A stretch of DNA of 40,000 nucleotides from an uncultured Pelagibacteraceae bacterium (GTDB taxonomy: Bacteria; Pseudomonadota; Alphaproteobacteria; Pelagibacterales; Pelagibacteraceae). The notes under the pieces are model-generated. The model did no database searches, was not told the DNA's origin, and saw only the letters and a list, made by a program, of their open reading frames with translations. The position numbers and the translations under genes are program-made. Positions 17,104 to 25,820 of this stretch are shown here, in pieces; within the stretch, counting starts at the first letter, position 1, and each line of letters opens with the position of its first letter. The DNA is taken from the NCBI GenBank assembly GCA_902614905.1, contig CACMMN010000002.1:1-40000 (forward strand), read 5' to 3'.

Positions 17104-17799
17104 TTAAAATCTAAATTTTTTTGCATTTCTAAGATCTATGTGATTATCTATATTAATTACATGATAATTTGTAATACTTATTTTACTTTTGTTTAAATAT
17201 ATTGATTTTTTTTCAATCAACTTTTTAATTTTAAAAATATAAAATAAACCGTTTCTTATATATGTATTATCTAATTGTTGTCTAGCAACCACTTTTTCTC
17301 CACTTTTATCAAATAGCCTAAAATAATTTTTTTTAGTACAAGTAATAATTTTTTTGGGATGAAATTTTTTTTCTACTTTTGAAACAGACCAAATACTATT
17401 TAAATTATTATCAATTAATTCGTTTAATGATTTAGTTATTTGACTCTTTTTTCTAAATGGAGAAGTTGGTTGTAAATAAATTAGAATATCAAAATTTTTG
17501 TTAATAGATTTTTTTAAATTATAAATTGTATTTTCTATTATTTGATAATCTGAAATAAAATCCCCAGAAAGTTTATTGGGCCTTATCATGCTATTAACTT
17601 TCATTTTTCTTCCAGTTTCTAAAATCTTTTTATGATCAGAATTAACTACAATGTGATCAACAAAATTAAGTGATTTTGCAAATTCTATAGTAATCTGAAT
17701 GAGTGTTTTGCCGTTAATTTTTTTTAGATTTTTTAACTTTATTCCTTTACTACCACCTCGGGCTGGAATTATTATTAAGATCTTTTTATTTTTAAGCAT
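17104..17799 (-). CDS. neuA: Acylneuraminate/pseudaminate cytidylyltransferase-type CMP-sugar synthetase
   Basis: The 231-residue protein has the NeuA-family start IIIPARGGSKGIKLKN (about residues 9-24), which binds CTP, then VVNSDHKKI and LIYLQPTSPFR with the conserved QPTSP-R segment. Enzymes of this family activate a nonulosonic acid (sialic, legionaminic or pseudaminic) to its CMP form. The next gene in the operon, four bases upstream, is a NeuB-family synthase, the expected partner. Because PseB and PseC homologues occur in the same island, a pseudaminate-type substrate (PseF activity) is more likely than sialic acid. The short 231-residue length fits bacterial single-domain family members. 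The symbol marks the family rather than a proven substrate. Confidence 0.85.
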   Translation of the reverse strand: MLKNKKILIIIPARGGSKGIKLKNLKKINGKTLIQITIEFAKSLNFVDHIVVNSDHKKILETGRKMKVNSMIRPNKLSGDFISDYQIIENTIYNLKKSINKNFDILIYLQPTSPFRKKSQITKSLNELIDNNLNSIWSVSKVEKKFHPKKIITCTKKNYFRLFDKSGEKVVARQQLDNTYIRNGLFYIFKIKKLIEKKSIYLNKSKISITNYHVINIDNHIDLRNAKKFRF

Positions 17800-17802
17800 T
17801 AA

Positions 17803-19353
17803 CTAATTAGAAAATCCGTATTTATTGTCTATAGCTCCAAAGCCCCAATTTTTAACATACGTTTTTCTTTCATCTCTACTTAGTTTGGAAATTCTTTTAT
17901 CTTTATAAAAACTGTCATCTTTGTAACTTGTTGTAGAAATTTCCTCAAAAATACAACCATTTTTATCAGTTCTAAATTTATGCCATACACCAGGCTTAAC
18001 CAAAATTTTATCACCTGATTTTAGTATGGATTTTTTTCCATTTAAGGTCGAGATCAGTCTTCCTGATAAAATTTGGAAGGTCTCTTCTTTTTTTTTATGT
18101 TTGTGAAGTGGGTGTTTTTGATTTGCAAAAAGAACAACTATTTTTTTTGCATAACTTCTATTAACACAGTTAAACAGAAAACAACCATATTGTAAAAACT
18201 TCCTAACTCCATAGTGATGTGAAATTTCTAAATCAAAATCTTCACCCAAATCTATTTGATTATTATTTAAAATCCCCTTTACATTGTGAATATAACTCGT
18301 GATTAGCTCTAAGTTTCTATCTTTTTTTATTATAATATTTTTTTTCGTAATCTTTTCATCTTTTTTAAATATTTTATTACTTATATTTACAAGCATTTTT
18401 GAGCTTATTTCAGAGGACGATAATTGCCCTTGTTGTTTTGGGAATGCAAAATAAACGTTTTCTTTATTTAATATAGTTTTCTTATTTATTTTTTTTTTAG
18501 CATATGCACCTCTATCAAGCATACTTAGGGTTTTTTTCTCGATTTTACTTATAATTTTTTTTTCGCCCCCAAGGGTAAGTTTTACATTCTCAAGATTTTT
18601 CAAATATTTTTCAAATTGATTAGGTGTAATAGAATAATTGTTAAGTTTGTATTTTTTGCTATTTAATCCAATATGTTTTTCAAACATTCTGGCTCCAGCT
18701 GAGTAAGCAATTGTTGAAGGTAATAAATTTTCTGGTTCCTCGTGAGTCGACCATCCTATTACTAAATTCTTATAACGTTTTTTTAATATATTTATCTGAT
18801 TTAATTGCATGGTATCATTGGAAGAAGGGTAGATCGCGGTACAATGCATAATAGCAAATGATGTATTTCTCTGACTAAAAAAACTGACTATTTTGTCTAT
18901 TTGGGCAATAGTTTTTCCTCCAGTTGAAATAATTTTCGGGATCTTAGATTCTCTTGCTTTTTCTAATAAGCTCCAATCATTTGATGAAACGCTTGCAATT
19001 TTCATAATATCAAATTTCATTTTTACAATTTTATCTATAGAACTTTCATCAAAAGGAGTGCAGGATGTTAATAATCCATTTTTTTTTATTAGTTTTCTTA
19101 TACGCTCAAACTTATCTAATGACATTTCAGTTGAAAGGAACCTTTTAACAAAATGATTATCTTTATTATTAATTTGACTTGGGTGAATGAAAGTTTTTAA
19201 GTTTCTAAATTGGAACTTTATAGTGGCCTTTACCCTTTTTTTTTTGACGATTTTTGAGAATAAATTTACAATTTTTTTTGCATGATTGTAATCTCCAAAA
19301 TGGTTGTTAGCCATATCCAAAACGAATAAATTATTAAAAATATTATTATTCAT
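17803..19353 (-). CDS. neuB: NeuB-family nonulosonic acid synthase fused to a C-terminal cupin
   Basis: Residues 1-280 form a NeuB TIM barrel, which condenses phosphoenolpyruvate with a six-carbon sugar to give a nine-carbon acid. Visible elements are MANNHFGD (14-21), IKFQFRN, SCTPFD (97-102), KIASVSSND, STGG (143-146), MHCTAIYP (169-176), WSTHE and FEKHIGL (224-230). Residues 280-345 form an antifreeze-like SAF domain starting at DRGAYAKK. Residues 400-480 are an extra cupin with HPLHKH and KEETFQILSG, where His417, His419, Glu424 and His458 would bind a metal, resembling D-lyxose isomerase-type cupins. At 516 residues it is about 160 longer than ordinary NeuB. The cupin may isomerise or present the substrate. 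The motif usually written GYSDH is WSTHE here. Confidence 0.85.
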   Translation of the reverse strand: MNNNIFNNLFVLDMANNHFGDYNHAKKIVNLFSKIVKKKRVKATIKFQFRNLKTFIHPSQINNKDNHFVKRFLSTEMSLDKFERIRKLIKKNGLLTSCTPFDESSIDKIVKMKFDIMKIASVSSNDWSLLEKARESKIPKIISTGGKTIAQIDKIVSFFSQRNTSFAIMHCTAIYPSSNDTMQLNQINILKKRYKNLVIGWSTHEEPENLLPSTIAYSAGARMFEKHIGLNSKKYKLNNYSITPNQFEKYLKNLENVKLTLGGEKKIISKIEKKTLSMLDRGAYAKKKINKKTILNKENVYFAFPKQQGQLSSSEISSKMLVNISNKIFKKDEKITKKNIIIKKDRNLELITSYIHNVKGILNNNQIDLGEDFDLEISHHYGVRKFLQYGCFLFNCVNRSYAKKIVVLFANQKHPLHKHKKKEETFQILSGRLISTLNGKKSILKSGDKILVKPGVWHKFRTDKNGCIFEEISTTSYKDDSFYKDKRISKLSRDERKTYVKNWGFGAIDNKYGFSN

Positions 19354-19354
19354 A

Positions 19355-20383
19355 TTAAAAAAACCTTCTAATTATTTTCATGCATTCAATTGCTTTGATA
19401 ATATTGATTCTTGACAAAAAATATTTTTTTTTTGTATCTATACCACAAATGTGCTTTATTTCGCTAATAAATTCTGTAGATCTATCTTTTCTGAAAAAAT
19501 TTTTCTGTTCTTTTCTGCCATTGATTAATCTTACAAGGTCATTATTTTTTTTAAAGTTATGAATCCAAGAAATGATTCTATTTTTTTTTAAATAGATATT
19601 TATTTCTTTTCTTGGATTTAAACTAAATAAATCTAATTCTAAATTTAATTTTTTTGATTTAGAATAAAATAATATACTTGAATACTTATCATATTTTTTA
19701 TTTTTAGTAGTTGTAGTAAAAACGACTCTTTTGTCTAAAATATTGAATTTATTTTTAAAAAATTTATTAAGTAGACATATACTTAAATGTAATCCATGCG
19801 AATGTTCTTGTAAGGCTCCGCCTCCTTTTTTAAAATCTCCTAAATATGTATCCTTCTCACTTTTAAGCCAAAAATGAGCATTCATTATTCCTCTCCATCC
19901 CTCTCTCCATTGAATATCAATAAATTCAATATCATTAGGGTTAACTGACTCTATCTTTTTAAACAAATAATTAATTGATGGAGAAATAGAGTGATTATAG
20001 CCACAAAATATATTTCCACTATTAATTTCTTTTTTGGATAATGAAAATTTTTGATTAAATACGCAAAGTGGTTTCTCTATAAGTATTTTTTTAAAATTTA
20101 AATTATTTTTACATTTTTTATATAATTCGAAGTGAGAAATTGGTGGTGTTCCAATTATTACTAATTCAAATTTATTTTTAAGTTTAAATACTTCTTTAAA
20201 ATTTACTAATTTAATTTTATTATTCCATTTTCCATATCTTTTTATAAAGACTTTTTTTCTCATTCTTTTAAGTGCAGTCAAAGAAATATCTGTAACAAAA
20301 ATATTGAATTTAAGTTTTAAACATGCATTGGTCATGTGATTGCCAATTGATCCTGCGCCAAAAATTAAAACATTTTTAACCAT
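19355..20383 (-). CDS. Gfo/Idh/MocA-family NAD(P)-dependent oxidoreductase
   Basis: The 342-residue protein has a Rossmann motif IFGAGSIGNH (7-16), VIIGTPPISHFE (75-86) and the family signature IEKPLC (102-107), in which Lys104 is the usual catalytic or cofactor-positioning residue. EHSHGLHLSI further on fits the C-terminal domain histidine motif used as acid/base. Such enzymes oxidise or reduce sugar nucleotides or free sugars, for example 3-dehydrogenation before amination. It lies between the NeuB-cupin gene and the asparagine-synthase gene. Its start overlaps the latter by eight bases, and its stop is two bases from the NeuB start. Substrate unknown. A role in making a modified precursor for the nonulosonate is plausible. 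Confidence 0.8.
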   Translation of the reverse strand: MVKNVLIFGAGSIGNHMTNACLKLKFNIFVTDISLTALKRMRKKVFIKRYGKWNNKIKLVNFKEVFKLKNKFELVIIGTPPISHFELYKKCKNNLNFKKILIEKPLCVFNQKFSLSKKEINSGNIFCGYNHSISPSINYLFKKIESVNPNDIEFIDIQWREGWRGIMNAHFWLKSEKDTYLGDFKKGGGALQEHSHGLHLSICLLNKFFKNKFNILDKRVVFTTTTKNKKYDKYSSILFYSKSKKLNLELDLFSLNPRKEINIYLKKNRIISWIHNFKKNNDLVRLINGRKEQKNFFRKDRSTEFISEIKHICGIDTKKKYFLSRINIIKAIECMKIIRRFF

Positions 20384-22187
20384 AAGTTTTCGAAAATCGA
20401 TTTAGGAATATTGATGTTGTTAAAATAACAAATAAATAAAAACTAGATGAATTTTTACTTTTTTTGAAAAGTTCATACTTTTTTATGATTTTATTCTTAT
20501 CAAAAATATCATTAAAAGTTGAATTTGATGAATTAATTGTGTCTATGAAAAAATCCTCTAAATAAGTTGAAAGCCATAGTTTTTGAGGATCAACAATATC
20601 TCGTTTATTTTTTTGAAAAAAACTTTTTAAATCATATGAATGTAATGTTTTTTTTAACAAATATCTAGAACCATATTTTTTATTGTATTTCTCTTTATTT
20701 TTAAGATGATAACAAAAGTTAAAAAGATTATGATTTAGAAATGGTACTCTAGTTTCAATACTATGCTTCATAGATATTCTATCTGTATATTTTAGCATTC
20801 TGGGTAATTTGATGTATTTGATATCATAAATCTGAGATTTTTGTAAATTGTTAAGTTTACATTTAGTTTTAAATTCAAGATTGTTTTTTGATTTAACGTA
20901 ATCTGAGTAAAAATCTTTATTAAGTAAGTCTAGATCAACTCCTAGAGTACCATCTGTTGTATATTTGCCTTGATGTTTTTTTGTAAGCAATTTTTTTCTA
21001 AATATATTTTTTCCAAATTTTCTTTTTAAATAATCTGTATTATATTCGTCAGTTAAGTATGGAAAATAATTATAACCATAGCTGCCGAACATCTCGTCTC
21101 CACCATGTCCTTCAACAATAACTTTTAAATTATCTTCTTTTGCTAATTTGTATAAGGAATTTACTGCAAAGAGTCTCATAGAAGTAAATGGAGACTCTAA
21201 AGTTTCTGTTAAGTCACTCATATTATCAACCACATCAGCAGGTTTAAGTTTATAGATCTTATTTTTTAATCCTAAATATTTACAAGATTTTTTAGCAGCC
21301 TCAGATTCACCAAATTTTTTTGATATGAAATCATAAGTATATGTTGTCATTTGATATTTAAGATTCTTAGAAAAGTATGTGGCTAAAAAATTACTGTCAG
21401 TGCCTCCACTTAAAAATAATCCAATTTTCCTGTCAGATATTAAGTGTTGATTCAGACTCTCATTGAGTAAGGTTTTTAATTTATCTGAGTTTGGACTTTT
21501 ATAATTAAATAATTTTTTTGATAAATCCCAGTATTTGAACTTTTTTTTTTTATATTTTGTAAGCACAATATAATGACCGGACTCTATTGAAGATATATTT
21601 TTAAAAAAAGTATCCTCACCATGATCTAGATATCCATCTATTAAAAGATTACCAAAGGTTTTAAGATTAAATAGGTTGTTCTTTTTGTTGTATTTCAAGA
21701 TTGGTTTTATTTCAGAGGACAAAACATAACTATTTTGATTTTCTGAAAAATAAAGTGGTTTTATACCAAATCTATCTCTTGCTACAAAACATTTATTTTC
21801 AAGTTTATCGTATATTACAAAGCTGAACATTCCCTCAATTAGTTTTAAACATCTAAAGTTGTATTTTGAGAAAAGATTAACAAGTATTTCTGTGTCAGAA
21901 TTGCTTTTTAATTTAATTTCAGGTAAATACTGTCTAAGTTTTTTCGCATTATAAATTTCCCCATTAAAATTAATTAAATATCTTTTACTGTGATCAAACA
22001 TTGGTTGATTTCCTTTATTGCTCAAATCTATAATTTTTAATCTAAAAAAATTTGATCTAAAATTCTTATCAAAATATGATTTTACGGGCGTATCTCCCCT
22101 GTGTAACATTAGCTTTGATGAATTATTGAAATTTTCAATGTCATGATTAAACGATTTTTTTTTAAATTCTATGAAAAATCCGCACAT
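20376..22187 (-). CDS. Asparagine synthase-like glutamine amidotransferase (AsnB type)
   Basis: The 603-residue protein begins MCGFFIEF, so Cys2 is the N-terminal nucleophile after Met removal. The glutaminase domain shows FNGEIYN (74-80), SNSDTE and DRFGIKPL. The synthetase domain has the PP-loop FLSGGTDS (258-265) and an EGHGGDEMFG motif. AsnB-type proteins activate a carboxylate with ATP and transfer ammonia from glutamine. In glycan clusters such proteins typically amidate uronic acids or related sugar carboxylates. At about 600 residues it has the length of such cluster-associated enzymes rather than the shorter housekeeping AsnB. A free-asparagine role cannot be excluded. Neighbouring genes are a KpsC/S-like transferase and a Gfo/Idh oxidoreductase. 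Confidence 0.85.
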   Translation of the reverse strand: MCGFFIEFKKKSFNHDIENFNNSSKLMLHRGDTPVKSYFDKNFRSNFFRLKIIDLSNKGNQPMFDHSKRYLINFNGEIYNAKKLRQYLPEIKLKSNSDTEILVNLFSKYNFRCLKLIEGMFSFVIYDKLENKCFVARDRFGIKPLYFSENQNSYVLSSEIKPILKYNKKNNLFNLKTFGNLLIDGYLDHGEDTFFKNISSIESGHYIVLTKYKKKKFKYWDLSKKLFNYKSPNSDKLKTLLNESLNQHLISDRKIGLFLSGGTDSNFLATYFSKNLKYQMTTYTYDFISKKFGESEAAKKSCKYLGLKNKIYKLKPADVVDNMSDLTETLESPFTSMRLFAVNSLYKLAKEDNLKVIVEGHGGDEMFGSYGYNYFPYLTDEYNTDYLKRKFGKNIFRKKLLTKKHQGKYTTDGTLGVDLDLLNKDFYSDYVKSKNNLEFKTKCKLNNLQKSQIYDIKYIKLPRMLKYTDRISMKHSIETRVPFLNHNLFNFCYHLKNKEKYNKKYGSRYLLKKTLHSYDLKSFFQKNKRDIVDPQKLWLSTYLEDFFIDTINSSNSTFNDIFDKNKIIKKYELFKKSKNSSSFYLFVILTTSIFLNRFSKTYG

Positions 22188-22191
22188 ATAA

Positions 22192-23727
22192 TTAATATTT
22201 AAATTTATTTTTTAATTCAAAAACTTTTTTTATTTCTTTAAAATAGAAATCCCACATATAGTCTAAATTCTTTTGATTATTTCTTAGATTAGATTGATAA
22301 ATATCATTTTTAAAACCAATATCATAAGCTGCGGATATATAATTCAATAACTTTTCATCGTAATTATCTTTAACTCTGTTATCAAAAGATTCTTCAATTG
22401 TAGTTATAATAGAGGAAATTTCCTCTAAATGTTTTAACTTATAAACATTAGGTAGTTCTGACATCATTTCGAGATCACCTATTAAAATGGCCGGTTTAAA
22501 AAATATTGAAGATTCAAAAACAACTGTACCACCAAAAGAAATTAAATATTTCATTTTTTGGTAAATTTTATCCATAGGCGTAGAGGGATGAATGATTTTT
22601 ACATTTAAAGTATTTTGAATCTTATTTAAAAAAGTTTTTGATCTTTTGCCAAAAGTCCATGGATGGTCTTTTGTTACTAAAGTAATTCCATTTGGTAAAA
22701 ATCTTGCTAAAGTTCTTATTGTTGATAAAACATGATCATGCACCGGATTTAATAATCCTAATTGGCTTTCTGGATAATGTTGTAATGGAAAAAAAATAAA
22801 ATTGTTTATATTTTCGATTTTATCATATTTAAAATTTTGAGTGTCAATAATATTTTTTCTTTCTGAAATGTAATCTCTTATTAAATAAAACAAATTGGTA
22901 TTATCAGAAGCTGTAATTTGTTTTTTTTTAAGTCTATCATTTTTTTTAAAATGGTAAAAAATCATAGAAATTAATTTTTTAACGTCTGAGAGGTTATACC
23001 ATTTTTTTGTTAACTTGATATCTCTCATATGAAATGCTATCTTCAATTTTTGTCTGTTTTCTGACAAATAATTTTTTGCGTTTTGAAGATTCGATGAGTT
23101 ATTAATTGAAATATTAAATTTTTTTACTTTGTCTAAAAAAAAACTTTTTGAACTATTTATGTCATAGTAAAAAGCACTTATATTTTGAACCTTGGTATCA
23201 GAGGAAAAGAAAAAAGGAATTTTATATTTGTTGGATAATTGTTGAATTAAATAATGCTTAATATCTCCAAAGTTATATCCAATAATTAATTCAGGTTTGA
23301 ATTCATTAAATAACTTTCTTAAAGAACATGCAAAGGCTAAAATATATTCAACAATGGTTTCATCAGAAATATTTTGTTCATATGAGAATGGGTATTTCTT
23401 ATTGTAAGAAAGACTATATTGCCTTAATGTATGTGCATATTTCCAGATATTATTTAATTCAAAGTCCTTCTCAAACTCTTTTAATGAATAATTATTTTTT
23501 TTTATAATCTCTTTTGTTTTTTTTGACACATCGCTTTCATTTAATGAAAATTCAAATTTGACTTCTTTTTGATTATTTATAAAATGTTCAGTAGACTTTT
23601 TAAAATTGATAGTCGCTAATTTTGACCCAAATTGATTAAGTTTTTTAGTTATTTCAAATCCATGATTTATTGCCCAATCTCTTTGATGTATAACTATAAT
23701 TCTTTTATCTTTTAAGAAATCTGTCAT
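22192..23727 (-). CDS. Capsule polysaccharide (KpsC/KpsS-like) glycosyltransferase-like protein
   Basis: The 511-residue protein contains FIFFPLQHYPESQLGLL (about residues 312-328), LPNGITLVTKDHPWTFGKRS (about 346-365) and YLISFGGTVVFESSIFFKPAILIGD (about 392-416). The order of a PLQ-PE motif, VK-HP-G-R and a GT-x-x-x-E-x-x-x-x-x-K-P-x-x-x-G motif is that of the Capsule_synth family, whose members transfer beta-Kdo or related acidic sugars onto a lipid. A transferase that uses a CMP-nonulosonate or CMP-Kdo donor fits an operon that also contains NeuB and NeuA family genes. An N-terminal domain of about 200 residues has no recognised motif. Assignment is by pattern only. Confidence 0.65.
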   Translation of the reverse strand: MTDFLKDKRIIVIHQRDWAINHGFEITKKLNQFGSKLATINFKKSTEHFINNQKEVKFEFSLNESDVSKKTKEIIKKNNYSLKEFEKDFELNNIWKYAHTLRQYSLSYNKKYPFSYEQNISDETIVEYILAFACSLRKLFNEFKPELIIGYNFGDIKHYLIQQLSNKYKIPFFFSSDTKVQNISAFYYDINSSKSFFLDKVKKFNISINNSSNLQNAKNYLSENRQKLKIAFHMRDIKLTKKWYNLSDVKKLISMIFYHFKKNDRLKKKQITASDNTNLFYLIRDYISERKNIIDTQNFKYDKIENINNFIFFPLQHYPESQLGLLNPVHDHVLSTIRTLARFLPNGITLVTKDHPWTFGKRSKTFLNKIQNTLNVKIIHPSTPMDKIYQKMKYLISFGGTVVFESSIFFKPAILIGDLEMMSELPNVYKLKHLEEISSIITTIEESFDNRVKDNYDEKLLNYISAAYDIGFKNDIYQSNLRNNQKNLDYMWDFYFKEIKKVFELKNKFKY

Positions 23728-23736
23728 TAAAATTTT

Positions 23737-24741
23737 TTAAGATATTTGAATTCCTTTAGAACTGTACTTAACTTTGTCCTTTTTTGATTTACTCAACTGT
23801 AAATCTGAAGTGAAGAATCTATCCCCTACTTTCAGTTTTGAAATTATATTTTGATTTTTTATGTTTAAAACTTTTTCAATTAAAAGAACATTTTTATCTC
23901 TTGTGCTGACTACAATCCAGTCACCATGATGACGGATAATCAAACCAGTCATAAATGGATGATTAATAGTATCTCCCGAACTCAATTGAACCCTTTTTAT
24001 TTTTACAAATTGCTTATTTATTGTTGTAGATGAACCTGAATATGGGTCATCAAACGCGTTGATAAATCTCTCAATTTCATATGATTTCATATTCCAGTCA
24101 ATCCAGCCATTAATTTCTGTATTAAGTCTAGGATAGTAAGTTCCTAAGTAGTCCAATTGATGTTTGAGTTGAAATTTTTTTCCGCTAATTATTTTTGAGA
24201 TAAAGTTTTTGTAAAATACTAATAAATTATTATTAGCATAATGATCAAATTCTGTAGGTATTCTACAACTTGAAGGAAATATTGTTGTTTTGTAGTCTAT
24301 AATTGGACCTTTATCAATACTCTTATCTATTAGGTGAACAAGTTGATTTGATATTCTTTCCCCTCTCAATATTTTCCACGACCAATGTCCGGCCCCCGCA
24401 TCGTAGGGAAGTCTTGCGCCATGAAAATTTATCAAATTTCCACTAAAGAAATTTTGGATTGTCTCTTTTTTAAAAATATATCTACAACCAAAGCTGATGA
24501 ATAAAGTTTTTTTTATATCAAATTTTTTTTTTAGATTGCTTCGAATTTTGCTGTTGAAGTTGTAAGATATTTCGTGATTTACATTTATTTTTTTTGATTT
24601 TATTTGGTTTTTGGTTGATATTAGATAACTATTTAGTTTTAATTTTTTATTTTCACGATATAATTTTTCAATTATATCTATGTAACCAAGAAATACTACG
24701 TTTTCTAAATTTTCAACATAAAAAAAATTATTCTTAATCAT
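23737..24741 (-). CDS. Sugar N-formyltransferase-like protein
   Basis: The 334-residue protein has a formyltransferase core. LINFHGARLPYDAGAGHWSW (about residues 103-122) supplies Asn105 and His107, and IDKSIDKGPII (138-148) supplies Asp143, together the Asn-His-Asp triad of N10-formyl-THF-dependent enzymes such as methionyl-tRNA and sugar N-formyltransferases. A C-terminal part with IDWNMKSYEIERFINAFDDPY matches the element after the catalytic domain in sugar formyltransferases. A glycan cluster favours an amino-sugar acceptor. Because a PseH-type acetyltransferase is absent in the window, an N-formyl group on the nonulosonate precursor is a natural proposal. It overlaps the downstream neighbour of the regulator by eight bases. 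Confidence 0.8.
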   Translation of the reverse strand: MIKNNFFYVENLENVVFLGYIDIIEKLYRENKKLKLNSYLISTKNQIKSKKINVNHEISYNFNSKIRSNLKKKFDIKKTLFISFGCRYIFKKETIQNFFSGNLINFHGARLPYDAGAGHWSWKILRGERISNQLVHLIDKSIDKGPIIDYKTTIFPSSCRIPTEFDHYANNNLLVFYKNFISKIISGKKFQLKHQLDYLGTYYPRLNTEINGWIDWNMKSYEIERFINAFDDPYSGSSTTINKQFVKIKRVQLSSGDTINHPFMTGLIIRHHGDWIVVSTRDKNVLLIEKVLNIKNQNIISKLKVGDRFFTSDLQLSKSKKDKVKYSSKGIQIS

Positions 24742-25435
24742 TTTTTTTGAATAAAATAAAATACCAAGGTAGATGAACCGGGCCTGAAAAAAGAGTGTTT
24801 TTGTTAAATTCAGTCTTTATTGTATAGCTACCTCTAGTCTTTTTTTTCTTTTTAATTTTTTTTTTAGGAAAAAAGTTTTTTTTAGTGATCAATTTATAAC
24901 CATATTTTTCAAAAATTTTGATTGTATTAGGTAATGAATGAATGTTAAAATCAGCATCTGGATTATTATCGTTAATTATTTTGTTATTTAAGTCTCTAAT
25001 GTGTATTAAAACATCCAAATATCCCTCATAAAAAAGTGAATTAATTGCTATCCATTTAGCTTTCAGATTTTTTATACTTTTAACTACAGGTTCTATTTTT
25101 TTAAATACGCAAAAAGTGTGGGTAGAAAATAAAGCGTCGTATCTATTTTTGTTTTTATTTATTTTCAAAATATTTTTAACATAAAATTTATTATTTTTAT
25201 AATTATTAAATTCATTTGCTTTTTTAATTTGAGACTTGGCGTAATCCCATCCAGTAAAATTAATATTTGGATATTTTTTAGAAAAATAATTTATGTTAGA
25301 ACCAATTCCACAACCAAGATCTAAAATACTTTTATTATTTCTATTAAAAAAATTATTATTTTTTAAAAATTTTTCAAATTCTATTGTGCTTTGGTATGGT
25401 TTTTTAAATTGTATTATTTCTGTATTTTTGCTCAT
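24734..25435 (-). CDS. Class I SAM-dependent methyltransferase
   Basis: The product has motif I SILDLGCGIGSN (about residues 36-47), NFTGWDYAKSQI as motif II and LFSTHTFCVFKKI as the post-II strand, so it is a class I methyltransferase of about 233 residues. I choose ATG 25435-25433, one base after the regulator stop. A longer frame to 25462 would overlap the regulator by 26 bases and add nine residues of no recognisable family character. It sits between the MarR-type regulator and the formyltransferase in the leftward operon. The C-terminal half is basic and contains a K-rich run. The acceptor is unknown; small-molecule or sugar methylation is likely. Confidence 0.7.
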   Translation of the reverse strand: MSKNTEIIQFKKPYQSTIEFEKFLKNNNFFNRNNKSILDLGCGIGSNINYFSKKYPNINFTGWDYAKSQIKKANEFNNYKNNKFYVKNILKINKNKNRYDALFSTHTFCVFKKIEPVVKSIKNLKAKWIAINSLFYEGYLDVLIHIRDLNNKIINDNNPDADFNIHSLPNTIKIFEKYGYKLITKKNFFPKKKIKKKKKTRGSYTIKTEFNKNTLFSGPVHLPWYFILFKKND

Positions 25436-25436
25436 A

Positions 25437-25763
25437 TTAATCAATTTTTTTTTCCAGTTCATTTTTTAATTCGTCATACTCCTGCATTTTTCTTTTCATA
25501 AAATTAATAGTTAACTGGGTTTTGAGAGCAATACCTTTAGGTGTTATTATATAAAAATAATTATTTTTAGAATTTAAATTAAATCTATTTTTGTTTTTTT
25601 TAAAATTTTGAATTTTAATAAGTCCTTTTTGTTTTAATGCAGTAATAATATAATTTAGTTTTCCTAAACTTATTCCAAGATTTTTTGATAAATCTCTCTG
25701 TGAGGCCTCAGGATCTTTATTTATTTTTCTTAAAACATCTAAATATTCTTGATCTTTTTTCAT
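25437..25763 (-). CDS. EPS-associated MarR-family transcriptional regulator
   Basis: The 108-residue protein matches the MarR_EPS family in length and pattern. ASQRDLSKNLGISLGKLNYI (about residues 19-38) is the winged-helix recognition region, ITALKQKGLIKIQNFKK is the wing start, ITPKGIALKTQLT (about 73-85) is the conserved TPxG segment, and a C-terminal helix follows with the EYDELKNEL pattern. Members of this family occur next to exopolysaccharide operons. A palindromic promoter at 25770-25799 abuts the gene, and its predicted start site falls on or beside the ATG, so the message would be leaderless. There is no alternative Met downstream. The palindrome recurs at the other two leftward promoters, so this regulator is the prime candidate to bind all three. 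Confidence 0.85.
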   Translation of the reverse strand: MKKDQEYLDVLRKINKDPEASQRDLSKNLGISLGKLNYIITALKQKGLIKIQNFKKNKNRFNLNSKNNYFYIITPKGIALKTQLTINFMKRKMQEYDELKNELEKKID

Positions 25764-25769
25764 AAGTTT

Positions 25770-25799
25770 GTTATAACGTTCATATTTTGAACAGTAAAG
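25770..25799 (-). promoter_or_regulatory. Palindrome-in-spacer promoter, copy 2 (leftward, at the regulator)
   Basis: On the minus strand, TTTACT (25798-25793) and TATAAC (25775-25770) are 17 bases apart. The inverted repeat at 25778-25792 reads GTTCATA-T-TTTGAAC, so one arm position is mismatched relative to copies 1 and 3. The expected transcription start is near 25763, which is the A of the regulator ATG, so this would be a leaderless transcript. The 57-base gap also separates the divergent amidotransferase gene (start 25821). A rightward promoter is not clearly resolvable here. The role as operator for autoregulation is inferred. Confidence 0.75.
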
Positions 25800-25820
25800 T
25801 AAAAATTTATTTATAGTAAA

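Noticed and set aside
24734-25462. Longer methyltransferase start at 25462
   Set aside because: It overlaps the regulator by 26 bases, and ATG 25435 immediately after the regulator stop fits the tight operon spacing.
25812-25817. TATAGT as a rightward -10 box for the amidotransferase gene
   Set aside because: It ends only three bases before the ATG, so a start site six to eight bases downstream would fall inside the gene, and the nearest -35-like TTGAAC is 19 bases away.
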